A DNA stretch of 64,000 bases from Gammaproteobacteria bacterium (GTDB taxonomy: Bacteria > Pseudomonadota > Gammaproteobacteria > Legionellales > Legionellaceae), in the NCBI GenBank assembly GCA_030147635.1, contig JASBUZ010000058.1:1-64000 (forward strand), written 5' to 3'. The notes under the pieces were generated by a model that did not search any database, was not told where the DNA came from, and was given only the letters and a program-made list of their open reading frames with translations. A program made the translations under genes and the position numbers. Shown in pieces: positions 55,996-64,000 of the stretch (its first letter is position 1; the number at the start of each line of letters is the position of its first letter).

Positions 55996-57592
55996 AAGAA
56001 AGCACTCGACGACAGCCCTCTTTATCCAGGCATATACTCATATTTTGCCGCTCTTTATCAAGGCCACACCAATATTCAATCAAAGCTTTCTGCTCATCTT
56101 CTGACATTGCCATTAAATTCACAACTTCGTGCTCCACTAAAAGTGCTATCAGCGCTTTCTCATCGCCGGTAAACGAATGACAAAACGTGTTTAAAAAGCC
56201 TGCTAAATCTAGCCCTGGCAACACACAAGGAATGGTAGAAATTCGCACCGAGTTTGCCTCAATCTTCGTAAATTTTAAACCCATTTTTTCAAGCAAGTCT
56301 TGATATACTTCCAGCTTAGTCACACCATTTTTTGGCAGCTCATACGTCACCGGCACCAAAAGCGGACGTCCCTCCCACGGCAAAGCCTCGTGAGCTAACT
56401 CTGAAAGCCGCATCAAATGCTGTAAGTGCTCCACATGAATCAAGTGAGCTTGCCCTTCTTGCATAAGCAGCGCAAAAGACGAATTCAGCACTATCCAGGG
56501 TGTATTTTGATAAGAAGCTGTCTCTATAGCCTGATACGAGGCTTGAAAGCTTCCCATTTCACTTGTCACGCGAGGAGGGTATTCAGGCTCTGAGGATACC
56601 TGGGTGGTCGCAAGCATTTCTGTGATTGCCAAACGAATTAAGTCATGTACAGATCTTGCATCCGAAAAACGTACCTCATGCTTAGTTGGGTGCACATTTA
56701 CATCTACTGCATCTGGCGGTAATGTCAAAAACAGGACACAAGCAGGATAACGTCCCTCTGGCAGCACTTCTGCGTAAGCTTGCCTTAATGCGTGCAAAAC
56801 TAGCTTATCACGCACCATACGATGGTTAATATAAAACCATAATTTATCTTGTTGACTGCGTGCATATTGTGGACCACTCACCCAGCCATGCAAGCGCATC
56901 TTCTCTCGCGTAACATCGACGAGCACTGCATCATCCACAAACGCTTTTCCCAAAAGCTTGGTCAAACGCGCACGCTCAGTTCTTTCTGAAAAAACTGCAG
57001 GTAATTGTAGGCAGGTCTTTCCATTATGACGGAGCGTCAATGCAACGCTTGGCTTACTAAATGCCACTCGCTTCACAATGGCTTCAATCGCTTGATACTC
57101 ATGAAGCTCTGACTTTAAAAATTTTTTGCGCACAGGCGCATTAAAAAACAAATCTCGTACTTCAACTGTGGTGCCTTGGCCTCTTGCACATGGCACAAGC
57201 CTTGTGCCTTGCTCATCACTTTCGAGACTCATCGCACGTGTCTCACCTTTAGGGCAAGACTGAATGAAAACACGTGCAACCGAACTGATGCTCGCGAGTG
57301 CTTCGCCTCGAAACCCCATACTATTAATCACGTACAAGTCATCCAACTCTCGCAGTTTACTGGTTGCATGCGAGGCAATAGCAAGCGGCAAATCCTCAGC
57401 AACAATACCCTCACCGTCATCACTCACTTTTATTTGGTTCAATCCACCAAAGCCAATTTCAATATCAATATGCTTTGCACCTGCATCCAGTGCATTTTCA
57501 AGCAATTCCTTCACCACAGATGCAGGTCGCTCAATGACTTCACCTGCTGCAATTTGGTTGGCAACTTGAGGGGAAAGGGTTTGTATTCTCAC
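55988..57592 (-). CDS. mutL: DNA mismatch repair protein MutL
   Basis: MutL couples MutS mismatch recognition to downstream excision. The 534-residue protein has the GHKL ATPase motifs ELLENALDAGAKHID, DDGEGI and GFRGEALASISSV, plus HPTKHEVRFSD in the transducer domain. The C-terminal dimerisation part is short compared with the 600-plus residues of E. coli MutL, and no endonuclease motif DQHA is seen. It overlaps amiB by four and miaA by eight bases. Confidence 0.95.
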   Translation of the reverse strand: MRIQTLSPQVANQIAAGEVIERPASVVKELLENALDAGAKHIDIEIGFGGLNQIKVSDDGEGIVAEDLPLAIASHATSKLRELDDLYVINSMGFRGEALASISSVARVFIQSCPKGETRAMSLESDEQGTRLVPCARGQGTTVEVRDLFFNAPVRKKFLKSELHEYQAIEAIVKRVAFSKPSVALTLRHNGKTCLQLPAVFSERTERARLTKLLGKAFVDDAVLVDVTREKMRLHGWVSGPQYARSQQDKLWFYINHRMVRDKLVLHALRQAYAEVLPEGRYPACVLFLTLPPDAVDVNVHPTKHEVRFSDARSVHDLIRLAITEMLATTQVSSEPEYPPRVTSEMGSFQASYQAIETASYQNTPWIVLNSSFALLMQEGQAHLIHVEHLQHLMRLSELAHEALPWEGRPLLVPVTYELPKNGVTKLEVYQDLLEKMGLKFTKIEANSVRISTIPCVLPGLDLAGFLNTFCHSFTGDEKALIALLVEHEVVNLMAMSEDEQKALIEYWCGLDKERQNMSICLDKEGCRRVLSCA

Positions 57593-58881
57593 GCAATTTC
57601 CTGTCTTGGAATCATCAATTGCTGCCCTGAGAATATCTGTTCACGAGATAACTCATTGAGCCGTGTCACATCTGTTTTTGCGACATCATAACGAGCAGCA
57701 ATTTTGGAGAGACACTCCCCTTGCCGCACAACATGCAGATGCGCATTTGCCATGGCTTCTAGGCGGGTGCCATGAGGCGGATGATTCCAAAAATAGGTTT
57801 TCAAGCCTTCAAAAATTGCCTTGGTCACTCGTGACTGATATTTCGGATCGTTTAAATTCTTTTCTTCTGTAGGATTTGAGATAAACCCCATTTCAACTAA
57901 AATGGATGGAATATCAGGCGATTTCAGCACCACAAAACGCGCTTGCTCAACGCCATTACTATGTAGGCTCGTCACTCGTTCCAGTCGACTGAGGACTTGA
58001 GAACCCACCTGCAAGCTTGCGGTTGTGGTTGCAGTTTGTGATAAGTCGATGAGTACGGTTCGGATTAAATCGTTTTGATCGTCCAAGTCAGACAGGTTTA
58101 CACCACCAAGCTCAGAATAGTTTTCTTTCTCAGCCAACCAACGTGCTGCTTCACTGGTTGCCCCACCTTGTGATAAAGCAAACACTGAAGCACCCTTGGA
58201 ATGAGGATGAATAAAAGCATCTGCATGAATCGAGACAAATATATCCGCATCATGCTTACGTGCAATATCCAAGCGCTCACGAAGCCCAACATAATAATCA
58301 CTATCCCGCGTTAAAACTGCTCTCATCCCTGGTTGTTTATCAATTTCTTGTTTTAACTTTTTTGCAATCGCAAGTACAACTTGTTTTTCCATGCTTTTTT
58401 TAGCACCAATTGCACCTGGATCTTTTCCACCATGTCCTGGGTCTAATACAATGACAACGTCTCGCAAAGACTTAGGGAGTCGACTGACGGGTTGATGCTT
58501 TACACCTTTGGGCTGCAAGACAAGCGCCAATTCATCATGCCCTTCTCCCCCCGAAGGCTTAACTTGCACCACCTGCATTGGACGGGTCACATCCAGCACT
58601 AAGCGCAGTTCATGGGGCTTGGGGCGTCCAAAACGAAGCTTTGAAACCAGCTCCGGGGCACCAACTCTTTTTCCTTTTTTTACCGCTTGTTTAACGCCTG
58701 AGAAATCTAAGATAACGCGGTTTGGTTCAGACAAAGTAAACGTTCGATAACGAAATGCGCCTTTCAGCTTACAGCGCACAACTACTTGCTCTTTGGTCTC
58801 TTCAAGTATGACTGAGTCAAGCGTTGTAGCAAACCCCAAAGAAGCAAACAGTAGTAACAACAGACATCCAATCGCTCTCAC
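57589..58881 (-). CDS. amiB: N-acetylmuramoyl-L-alanine amidase with AMIN and LysM domains
   Basis: A periplasmic cell-separation amidase that cuts the stem peptide from peptidoglycan. The 430-residue protein has a signal peptide (1-18), an AMIN domain (about 20-125), an Amidase_3 zinc domain (about 140-360, VIVLDPGHGGKDPGAIG, SIHADAF) and a single LysM near the C-terminus (VRQGECLSKIAARYDV). It sits between tsaE and mutL, overlapping both by four bases. Confidence 0.93.
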   Translation of the reverse strand: MRAIGCLLLLLFASLGFATTLDSVILEETKEQVVVRCKLKGAFRYRTFTLSEPNRVILDFSGVKQAVKKGKRVGAPELVSKLRFGRPKPHELRLVLDVTRPMQVVQVKPSGGEGHDELALVLQPKGVKHQPVSRLPKSLRDVVIVLDPGHGGKDPGAIGAKKSMEKQVVLAIAKKLKQEIDKQPGMRAVLTRDSDYYVGLRERLDIARKHDADIFVSIHADAFIHPHSKGASVFALSQGGATSEAARWLAEKENYSELGGVNLSDLDDQNDLIRTVLIDLSQTATTTASLQVGSQVLSRLERVTSLHSNGVEQARFVVLKSPDIPSILVEMGFISNPTEEKNLNDPKYQSRVTKAIFEGLKTYFWNHPPHGTRLEAMANAHLHVVRQGECLSKIAARYDVAKTDVTRLNELSREQIFSGQQLMIPRQEIA

Positions 58882-59345
58882 GCTAGAGTCTCCTGAAGAT
58901 TATCGAGTAAAGCTTCTCCCACAGCACGCAAAGCAGTGACTGAAAGCTTACGTCCTGCACCTGATACTTCAAGCGAAAATATCACATCTACATGTGCTTT
59001 CAAACTAGGCGCACGATCAGGCCATTCAATACAACAGATGGCATCAGGCGAAAAATAATCACGAAACCCAAGGGCATCAAGTGCTGTTTCATCCGAAAGT
59101 CGATACAAATCAAAATGATGAATCACATAGTCAGAGAAGTCATAACTTTCAACCAGTGAAAAGGTTGGGCTTTTAATTGAGCCCGTCACACCCTGTGCTT
59201 GTAACATCGCACGAATCAAGGTGGTTTTCCCAACACCCAGTCCACCTTGAAAACCAAGCGTGAGGGGTGCAACAAGACAAGAGCCTAAGGCATAGCCTAA
59301 AAGCTTTGTCTCGTGCTCATCTGCTAAATCAAAGCAGGCTTCCAC
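58878..59345 (-). CDS. tsaE: tRNA threonylcarbamoyladenosine biosynthesis ATPase TsaE
   Basis: TsaE is the ATPase that drives t6A formation with TsaB and TsaD. The 155-residue protein has Walker A QGGLGVGKTTLIRAM, SPTFSLVESYDF and HFDLYRL with IEWPDRA. Part of a minus-strand run tsaE-amiB-mutL-miaA. tsaC is in another operon in this window. Confidence 0.95.
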   Translation of the reverse strand: MEACFDLADEHETKLLGYALGSCLVAPLTLGFQGGLGVGKTTLIRAMLQAQGVTGSIKSPTFSLVESYDFSDYVIHHFDLYRLSDETALDALGFRDYFSPDAICCIEWPDRAPSLKAHVDVIFSLEVSGAGRKLSVTALRAVGEALLDNLQETLA

Positions 59346-59346
59346 T

Positions 59347-59763
59347 TTACTTCACTAGCCGAAGCGCTGGCTTACGTCCTGTACTACCACTTTTCCCACC
59401 GCGTGAGTCGCCAGATGGCGGCAAATCACCATCGTCCTCATTGAACTCCATACCACGACCATTTTCTTTGGCATAAATGGCAAGTACCGCCCCCGGACTT
59501 AAAGCTAACTGAACCGTACGACCTGAAAAACGGGTCGTTAAAACGATTCTGTCGTTTTCTAGGTGAAGTCCACGACAGGCTTCAGGGGAAATATTCAAAA
59601 TCACTCGCCCGTCAGTGACGTATTCCAGAGGAATCTCAACCCCTGGATACTCGGCATTCACCAAAAGATAAGGGGTTAAGTGATTATCTACAATCCAGTC
59701 ATAGATGGCACGAATGAGGTATGGCCTACTCGAAGTCATTGCTGTTGTTGTCTTCGTTGTCAT
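59347..59763 (-). CDS. sspB: ClpXP adaptor SspB
   Basis: SspB binds ssrA-tagged peptides from stalled ribosomes and hands them to ClpXP. The 138-residue protein has TSSRPYLIRAIYDWIVDNHLTPYLLVNA at the start, IVLTTRFSGRTVQLALSPGAVLAIYAKENGRGM and the ClpX-tethering tail RKPALRLVK. It follows sspA after two bases, the usual pair. Confidence 0.95.
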   Translation of the reverse strand: MTTKTTTAMTSSRPYLIRAIYDWIVDNHLTPYLLVNAEYPGVEIPLEYVTDGRVILNISPEACRGLHLENDRIVLTTRFSGRTVQLALSPGAVLAIYAKENGRGMEFNEDDGDLPPSGDSRGGKSGSTGRKPALRLVK

Positions 59764-59765
59764 AA

Positions 59766-60386
59766 CTAAGCTGCCCTCAACTGCCTCTCTGCATCGGTTA
59801 AACTACTTTGAAATGCTTCACGCTCAAATAAACGCTGCATATAGGCGTGTAATGCAGCTGCATCTTCAGGCAACGTCACACCAAGCATCGGCAAACGCCA
59901 CAAAAGAGGGGCCAACGCACAATCAAGCAGCGAGTGCTCTTCACTCAAGAAAAAAGGCTTGTCGCCAAAGACAGGCTCTAAGCTGCTTAAGCTATCAGCG
60001 AGTTGCTGACGAGAGGCATCTGTTGCCTTACCTGATTTTAATTCGTGGTATAGGCCATACCAGTCTTGCTCGATGCGATGCATCATTTTCCGCGTTTCAG
60101 CGCGCGCAACAGGATAAACAGGCAGTAGGGGAGGATGAGGGAATCGTTCATCCAAATACTCCATAATGATACGTGCTTCATAAAGCACGAGCTCTCTATC
60201 AATCAGGGTTGGAACAGTACCATATGGATTTACACTTAGTAGCTCATCAGGTAGAGCATCTTGCTTGACTGAAATGATGTCAACGTTAACACCTTTTTCA
60301 GCCAAGACGATGCGAACCTGATGGCTATACACATCGTCACTGTCAGAATATAACGACATAACGGTGCGTTTCGCAATAATAGCCAT
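59766..60386 (-). CDS. sspA: Stringent starvation protein A
   Basis: A GST-fold RNA polymerase-associated regulator, about 206 residues. The N-terminus has MSLYSDSDDVYSHQVRIVLAEKGV, then NPYGTVPTLIDRELVLYEARIIMEYLDERFPHPPLLP and the helical GST C-terminal domain. ATG 60386 with GAGGAGTGAGG before it is preferred over a GTG two codons earlier. Followed by sspB; rpsI lies 76 bases upstream. Confidence 0.94.
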   Translation of the reverse strand: MAIIAKRTVMSLYSDSDDVYSHQVRIVLAEKGVNVDIISVKQDALPDELLSVNPYGTVPTLIDRELVLYEARIIMEYLDERFPHPPLLPVYPVARAETRKMMHRIEQDWYGLYHELKSGKATDASRQQLADSLSSLEPVFGDKPFFLSEEHSLLDCALAPLLWRLPMLGVTLPEDAAALHAYMQRLFEREAFQSSLTDAERQLRAA

Positions 60387-60462
60387 CCTCACTCCTCAGT
60401 AATATATAACAGCAGGGAGGCCTATTTTACCACAATTGAACAAGAAAGTGGTAAAAAACAAA

Positions 60463-60894
60463 TTATCGCTTCGAGTATTGCGTAGCACGACGTGCTTTTC
60501 TGAGACCAACCTTCTTACGCTCAACACGGCGTGAGTCACGTGTTAAAAGGCCCCGGGCACGTAATTGGCGTCGGTAAGAATCAGGATGAAATCTTGCATC
60601 TTCTGCTGCACCATCTTCATCATACTCAACGAGCGCACGTGCGATACCGAGTCGAACTGCACCTGCTTGCCCTGAAATACCACCACCTTTCACAGTTGCA
60701 TAAATGTCGAATTTATTCAGCATATCTACTGTTTCAAGGGGTTGCCTAACCAACATACAAGCAGTTTCACGACCAAAGTACTCATCTAGTGAGCGCTTAT
60801 TGATGGTGATATTACCTTTACCAGGTCGAATAAAAACGCGAGCCGTTGAACTTTTACGACGACCGGTTCCGTAGTGCTGTGCTAATTCAGCCAT
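60463..60894 (-). CDS. rpsI: 30S ribosomal protein S9
   Basis: S9 binds 16S rRNA in the head of the 30S subunit and its C-terminal Arg tail reaches the P-site. The 143-residue protein has [41 protein letters not shown] and ends RRATQYSKR. It is about 13 residues longer than E. coli S9 because of an insertion after YDE (around 98-110, an acidic/Ala stretch). It follows rplM by five bases. Confidence 0.96.
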   Translation of the reverse strand: MAELAQHYGTGRRKSSTARVFIRPGKGNITINKRSLDEYFGRETACMLVRQPLETVDMLNKFDIYATVKGGGISGQAGAVRLGIARALVEYDEDGAAEDARFHPDSYRRQLRARGLLTRDSRRVERKKVGLRKARRATQYSKR

Positions 60895-60899
60895 AGTGC

Positions 60900-61334
60900 C
60901 TATTCCTCAATCACAAGTTCTTTAGGTTGCTGTGCTTCATGTGGATGCTCTGTTCCAGCATACACTTTCAATTTACGATACATATCACGTCCTAATGCAT
61001 TTTTAGGCAACATACCCTTCACAGCAAGCTCAATAATTCGAATCGGATTTTTTTCCTGCAGCTTATCAAATGAAATTGATTTCAGTCCGCCAGGGAAACC
61101 CGAATGCGAATAGTAAGTTTTATCTTTAAATTTACGCCCCGTTACACGCACTTTCTCGGCGTTAGTTACAACGATGTAATCGCCGGTATCAACATGAGGG
61201 GTATATTCTGCTTTATGTTTTCCACGTAAACGACGTGCAATTTCAGTCGCAAGACGACCCAAAACTTTGTCGCTTGCATCAACGATATACCAATCACGAT
61301 GAATATCAGTGGCTTTGGCACTAAAGGTTTTCAT
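60900..61334 (-). CDS. rplM: 50S ribosomal protein L13
   Basis: L13 is an early-assembly protein of the 50S subunit. The 144-residue protein has [41 protein letters not shown] and the late [21 protein letters not shown] strong promoter lies upstream. First of the rplM-rpsI pair, the standard order. Confidence 0.97.
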   Translation of the reverse strand: MKTFSAKATDIHRDWYIVDASDKVLGRLATEIARRLRGKHKAEYTPHVDTGDYIVVTNAEKVRVTGRKFKDKTYYSHSGFPGGLKSISFDKLQEKNPIRIIELAVKGMLPKNALGRDMYRKLKVYAGTEHPHEAQQPKELVIEE

Positions 61335-61394
61335 GTATTCACTCCGTACGCCTAGTGTTCAACAACTTAGTTTTCTAAATAATCTGGACGGGCG

Positions 61395-61423
61395 ATTCTA
61401 ACTAAAACCCGCAAAACTCTCAA
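61395..61423 (-). promoter_or_regulatory. Promoter of rplM-rpsI
   Basis: On the minus strand, TTGAGA (61423-61418) is followed after exactly 17 bases by TAGAAT (61400-61395), each five of six to consensus. It is 60 bases before the rplM start. A small hairpin with arms AAAACCC and GGGTTTT (61404-61430) overlaps it and the stop of the upstream gene, and might act as that gene's terminator. Confidence 0.55.
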
Positions 61424-61428
61424 GGGTT

Positions 61429-62307
61429 TTAAAAATTATTTTTACATCCTGGTGCATCCTCTTCCTCATTTGCAAGCCAAGATTTTGGAATAATAATTGG
61501 CATCCTAGGTAATTTAAGGCTGAACAAGCCCATGTCTGCTGCAGCTTTTGCCAAGCTAAAACTTTTCACAAGCTCAACATCCATCTGGGATAAGAAAGTA
61601 TTCTTACTGATCCATCTAGATATGGTTGGAGCCTTAGCACCGTCAAATCCAGTGGAATAATTTTTCATGGCATTAGGTTCACACTTTCTATCAATATCAG
61701 TGCCTGGATTTTTGTATTCCCTATCGATACCAAAAAAATAAGCCTTAATACTTGCTAGTATATTTTGGAATAAGCCAAATTCATCCTCATCAAAAGCATT
61801 CGGTGAATCTTCGCCTACATTCCGAGCAGAACGTGGCAAGTGAAAAGCACTTGATACTACTGCAACATGACGATAGTGATATCTTGATAACAGGTCCTTA
61901 AACCCCTGAACTTGGCCTTGAGTATCCTTTGTTGGTATAGATTCTATGATAAATAGTCTTTTAGGATAAGGTAACTTTCCTTCTTCGAGTGCCTTTTTTA
62001 AATCTTCATTATGTTCTGCTCGACCATTATAAAAAATGGGAGTCACTCGGTCGTCATCGGTTAAATCTTCAACCGCTTTTCCAGCTCTGAGCGCGTTAAT
62101 TTGATCAGCAATTTCTATCCCGCGCATCATTCGCAAATAATCATCTTGCGGATCAAACGGCCGTTTGAGCTTGTCAACATCTCGCCCAAGTACTGATGTT
62201 CTACCAGCTAACACCCAAACCAACTCTATTTCAGGGATAACTCGTGGTTCTTCCACCTTTTGTACTTTCCTCAGATCGTCCGCAAAAAAATCTTCTGCTG
62301 TGCGCAT
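61429..62307 (-). CDS. DUF218 (YdcF/SanA/ElyC)-like protein
   Basis: A 292-residue protein. Residues about 30-170 follow the DUF218 pattern: ELVWVLAGRTSVLG, IEIADQINA, PIFYNGRAEHNEDLKKALEEG, the ESIPTKDTQGQVQGF motif (usually E-x-x-S-x-N-T-x-x-N) and VVSSAFHLPRSARN. There is no signal peptide or membrane helix, unlike many family members, so it is cytosolic. An extra C-terminal region of about 110 residues has no family match that I know. ATG 62307 is preferred to an upstream GTG. Confidence 0.65.
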   Translation of the reverse strand: MRTAEDFFADDLRKVQKVEEPRVIPEIELVWVLAGRTSVLGRDVDKLKRPFDPQDDYLRMMRGIEIADQINALRAGKAVEDLTDDDRVTPIFYNGRAEHNEDLKKALEEGKLPYPKRLFIIESIPTKDTQGQVQGFKDLLSRYHYRHVAVVSSAFHLPRSARNVGEDSPNAFDEDEFGLFQNILASIKAYFFGIDREYKNPGTDIDRKCEPNAMKNYSTGFDGAKAPTISRWISKNTFLSQMDVELVKSFSLAKAAADMGLFSLKLPRMPIIIPKSWLANEEEDAPGCKNNF

Positions 62308-62557
62308 ATTAAACTCAAAAAAGAATAATGCGACGGCATGATACACACCGAAAAACCGGTAGGCAACCTAGAAAAAGTATGTTACGATGTGCATATCCAA
62401 TATAGAAATTTATAGGCGTGCGAGGTCCCTGGCCGCATATAACCATATTAAATATAATTGCGTGACTGCGCCCCAAGAGCGTTGCTCATCGTACATAATT
62501 CTGGATACTCATTGCATTAATCAAAACTTTTAATCAACAACCCCAAAGACGAGACCT
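62308..62557. other. Intergenic region between DUF218-like gene and rho
   Basis: About 250 bases with no gene that I can support; trxA, often upstream of rho, is absent. The region is AT-rich on the left and carries both the DUF218 gene's and the rho gene's start signals. A long untranslated rho leader is possible, as in E. coli where rho is autoregulated. Confidence 0.4.
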
Positions 62558-63826
62558 ATGAACCTGAGTGAACTAAAGCGATTACCTATTGCCGAATTGG
62601 TAAACATCGCACAAGAAGCAAAAATCGAAAACACCTCCCGCATGCGTAAGCAAGACATCATTTTCTCCATACTCAAAGCTCACGCGGCCAGAGGTGCTGA
62701 TATTTATGGAAATGGTGTGGTTGAAATTCTACCTGATGGTGGATTTGGCTTTTTACGCTCCCCAGATGGCTCTTATTTGGCAGGCCCCGACGACATTTAC
62801 GTGTCTCCAAGTCAAATCAGACGTTTTGGCTTACGTACGGGAGATACCATTTCAGGGAAAATTCGCCCTCCCAAAGATAATGAGCGTTATTTTGCGCTGC
62901 TCAAAGTCGACAAAATCAATTATGACACCCCTGAAAATGCCAAACGCAAAATCCTTTTTGAAAACTTAACCCCACTTTTTGCCTCCGAGCGGCTCGTGAT
63001 GGAGCAAGGGAATGGCAGTACTGAAGACTTAACTGCTCGGGTGATTGACCTTGCAGCACCATTTGGTTTGGGTCAACGTGGATTGATTGTAGCGCCACCT
63101 AAAGCCGGTAAAACCATCATGCTACAAAACATCGCGCACTCCATTGAGAAAAACTATCCTGATTGCCACCTCATCGTCCTCTTAATTGATGAGCGACCAG
63201 AGGAAGTGACTGAAATGAAGCGCTCAGTCAAAGGCGAAGTGGTTGCGAGTACCTTTGATGAACCAGCAACACGTCACGTGCAAGTTGCCGAAATGGTCAT
63301 CGAAAAAGCGAAACGCTTAGTCGAACATAAAAAAGATGTGGTTATCTTACTCGACTCGCTCACACGTTTAGCCAGAGCCTACAACACCGTTGTGCCTTCA
63401 TCAGGTAAGGTCTTAACTGGTGGGGTCGATGCCAATGCACTACAACGACCAAAACGCTTGTATGGTGCTGCACGTAACATTGAGGAAGGTGGAAGCCTCA
63501 CGATTCTTGCAACCGCCATGGTTGAAACGGGCTCTAAAATGGATGAAGTCATCTATGAAGAATTTAAAGGAACCGGTAATATGGAAATCCACTTAAGCCG
63601 GACCATTGCTGAGCGCCGTACCTTCCCTGCAATCAACATTAATCGCTCTGGAACACGACGTGAAGACCTACTACTCTCACCTGAAGAGCTACAACGCGCA
63701 TGGATTCTTCGTAAAATTCTACAACCTATGGATGAGTCTGATGCGATTGAGTTCTTACTTGAACGTATGAAGAGCCATAAAACAAACGCTGAATTTTTCG
63801 CAGCAATGAAGCGTCAAGAAAAATAA
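62558..63826 (+). CDS. rho: Transcription termination factor Rho
   Basis: Rho is the hexameric RNA helicase of factor-dependent termination. The 422-residue protein has the N-terminal [16 protein letters not shown], the cold-shock-like RNA-binding GDVE-equivalent [35 protein letters not shown], Walker [26 protein letters not shown] and the C-terminal [17 protein letters not shown]. Start ATG 62558 follows GACGAGACC. ubiD follows after 18 bases. Confidence 0.97.
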   Translation: MNLSELKRLPIAELVNIAQEAKIENTSRMRKQDIIFSILKAHAARGADIYGNGVVEILPDGGFGFLRSPDGSYLAGPDDIYVSPSQIRRFGLRTGDTISGKIRPPKDNERYFALLKVDKINYDTPENAKRKILFENLTPLFASERLVMEQGNGSTEDLTARVIDLAAPFGLGQRGLIVAPPKAGKTIMLQNIAHSIEKNYPDCHLIVLLIDERPEEVTEMKRSVKGEVVASTFDEPATRHVQVAEMVIEKAKRLVEHKKDVVILLDSLTRLARAYNTVVPSSGKVLTGGVDANALQRPKRLYGAARNIEEGGSLTILATAMVETGSKMDEVIYEEFKGTGNMEIHLSRTIAERRTFPAININRSGTRREDLLLSPEELQRAWILRKILQPMDESDAIEFLLERMKSHKTNAEFFAAMKRQEK

Positions 63827-63844
63827 AAAACCTAGGAAAACACT

Positions 63845-64000
63845 ATGAAGTATGACGACTTACGTGATTTTATAACGCATTTAGAATCACGTAGGTTGCT
63901 CACTCGTATCGACTACCCTGTCTCTCCTAAGCTTGAGATGACAGCTATCAGCGACAAAGTGCTACAAAAAGGCGGTCCTGCCTTACTGTTTACTCATCCC
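63845..64000 (+). CDS. ubiD: UbiD family decarboxylase, N-terminal part (cut by window edge)
   Basis: The first 52 codons read [20 protein letters not shown], then a conserved segment ending [10 protein letters not shown]. This is the N-terminus of 3-octaprenyl-4-hydroxybenzoate carboxy-lyase, a prenylated-FMN enzyme of ubiquinone synthesis. The length is unknown because the window ends. The rho-ubiD order is common in gammaproteobacteria. Confidence 0.88.
   Translation, partial: MKYDDLRDFITHLESRRLLTRIDYPVSPKLEMTAISDKVLQKGGPALLFTHP

Noticed and set aside
61404..61430. Hairpin as terminator of the DUF218-like gene
   Set aside because: Arms AAAACCC/GGGTTTT pair, but they overlap a better-supported rplM promoter and the stop codon itself, so I list the promoter and only mention the hairpin.

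Overview
The window reads as chromosome of a gammaproteobacterium of the order Legionellales (Legionella/Coxiella relatives), probably an intracellular or amoeba-associated bacterium. The main reason is a Dot/Icm type IVB secretion locus at 43118-53838 with dotD-dotC-dotB, icmV-dotA and icmW-icmX in the arrangement known as region I. It is surrounded by gammaproteobacterial housekeeping genes. No species is claimed.

Layout. 1-391: the start of an IS transposase, cut by the window edge, lies next to the broken N-terminal end of an AAA ATPase gene. 554-3836: panB-panC (pantothenate), then a HAD-like protein and an unknown protein. 3816-9686 (minus): an amino acid permease, then the tight operon psd-eno-dsbB-tgt-tsaC. 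9789-14881 (plus): prlC-gpx, a cold-shock protein with a clear terminator, and two overlapping alpha/beta hydrolase genes. 14844-15839: a GIN-domain lipoprotein. 15988-22649: a Rieske protein, a four-heme cytochrome c, a caa3-type oxidase operon (coxB-coxA-ctaG-coxC) and a VirK-like secreted protein. 22663-25913: uvrB and a class I aminotransferase.

25914-29558 is the accessory stretch. It holds a nested palindromic repeat, tRNA-Asn, a large unknown helical membrane protein, an isolated traE, and a divergent S24-type repressor gene behind a perfect palindromic operator. This looks like the scar of an F-type conjugative element. 29547-37486: a queuosine-precursor transporter, an unknown protein, a methyltransferase, an RmlD-like reductase, a small secreted repeat protein, the operon pmp3-dapB-mmsA-mmsB, and proQ. 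37519-41732: pgk-gap-tkt.

41873-53838: a membrane protein of unknown role, dotDCB, then a three-gene operon of unknown membrane/coiled-coil proteins (45685-48456) with its own promoter between the dotA terminator and dotB, then dotA-icmV and divergent icmW-icmX. 53824-61334 (minus): a heptosyltransferase, a zinc-finger protein, miaA, mutL, amiB, tsaE, sspB, sspA, rpsI and rplM. 61429-62307: a DUF218-like protein. 62558-64000: rho and the start of ubiD.

Themes. DotD and DotC are outer-membrane lipoproteins, DotB is a motor ATPase, DotA and IcmV are inner-membrane proteins, IcmW is an effector-sorting adaptor and IcmX is secreted, so most of one secretion module is here. Candidate substrates or accessory proteins sit beside it. 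Several genes serve the tRNA anticodon loop: tsaC and tsaE (t6A), miaA (i6A), tgt and a precursor transporter (queuosine). All identifications come from reading protein sequences; no database search was run.
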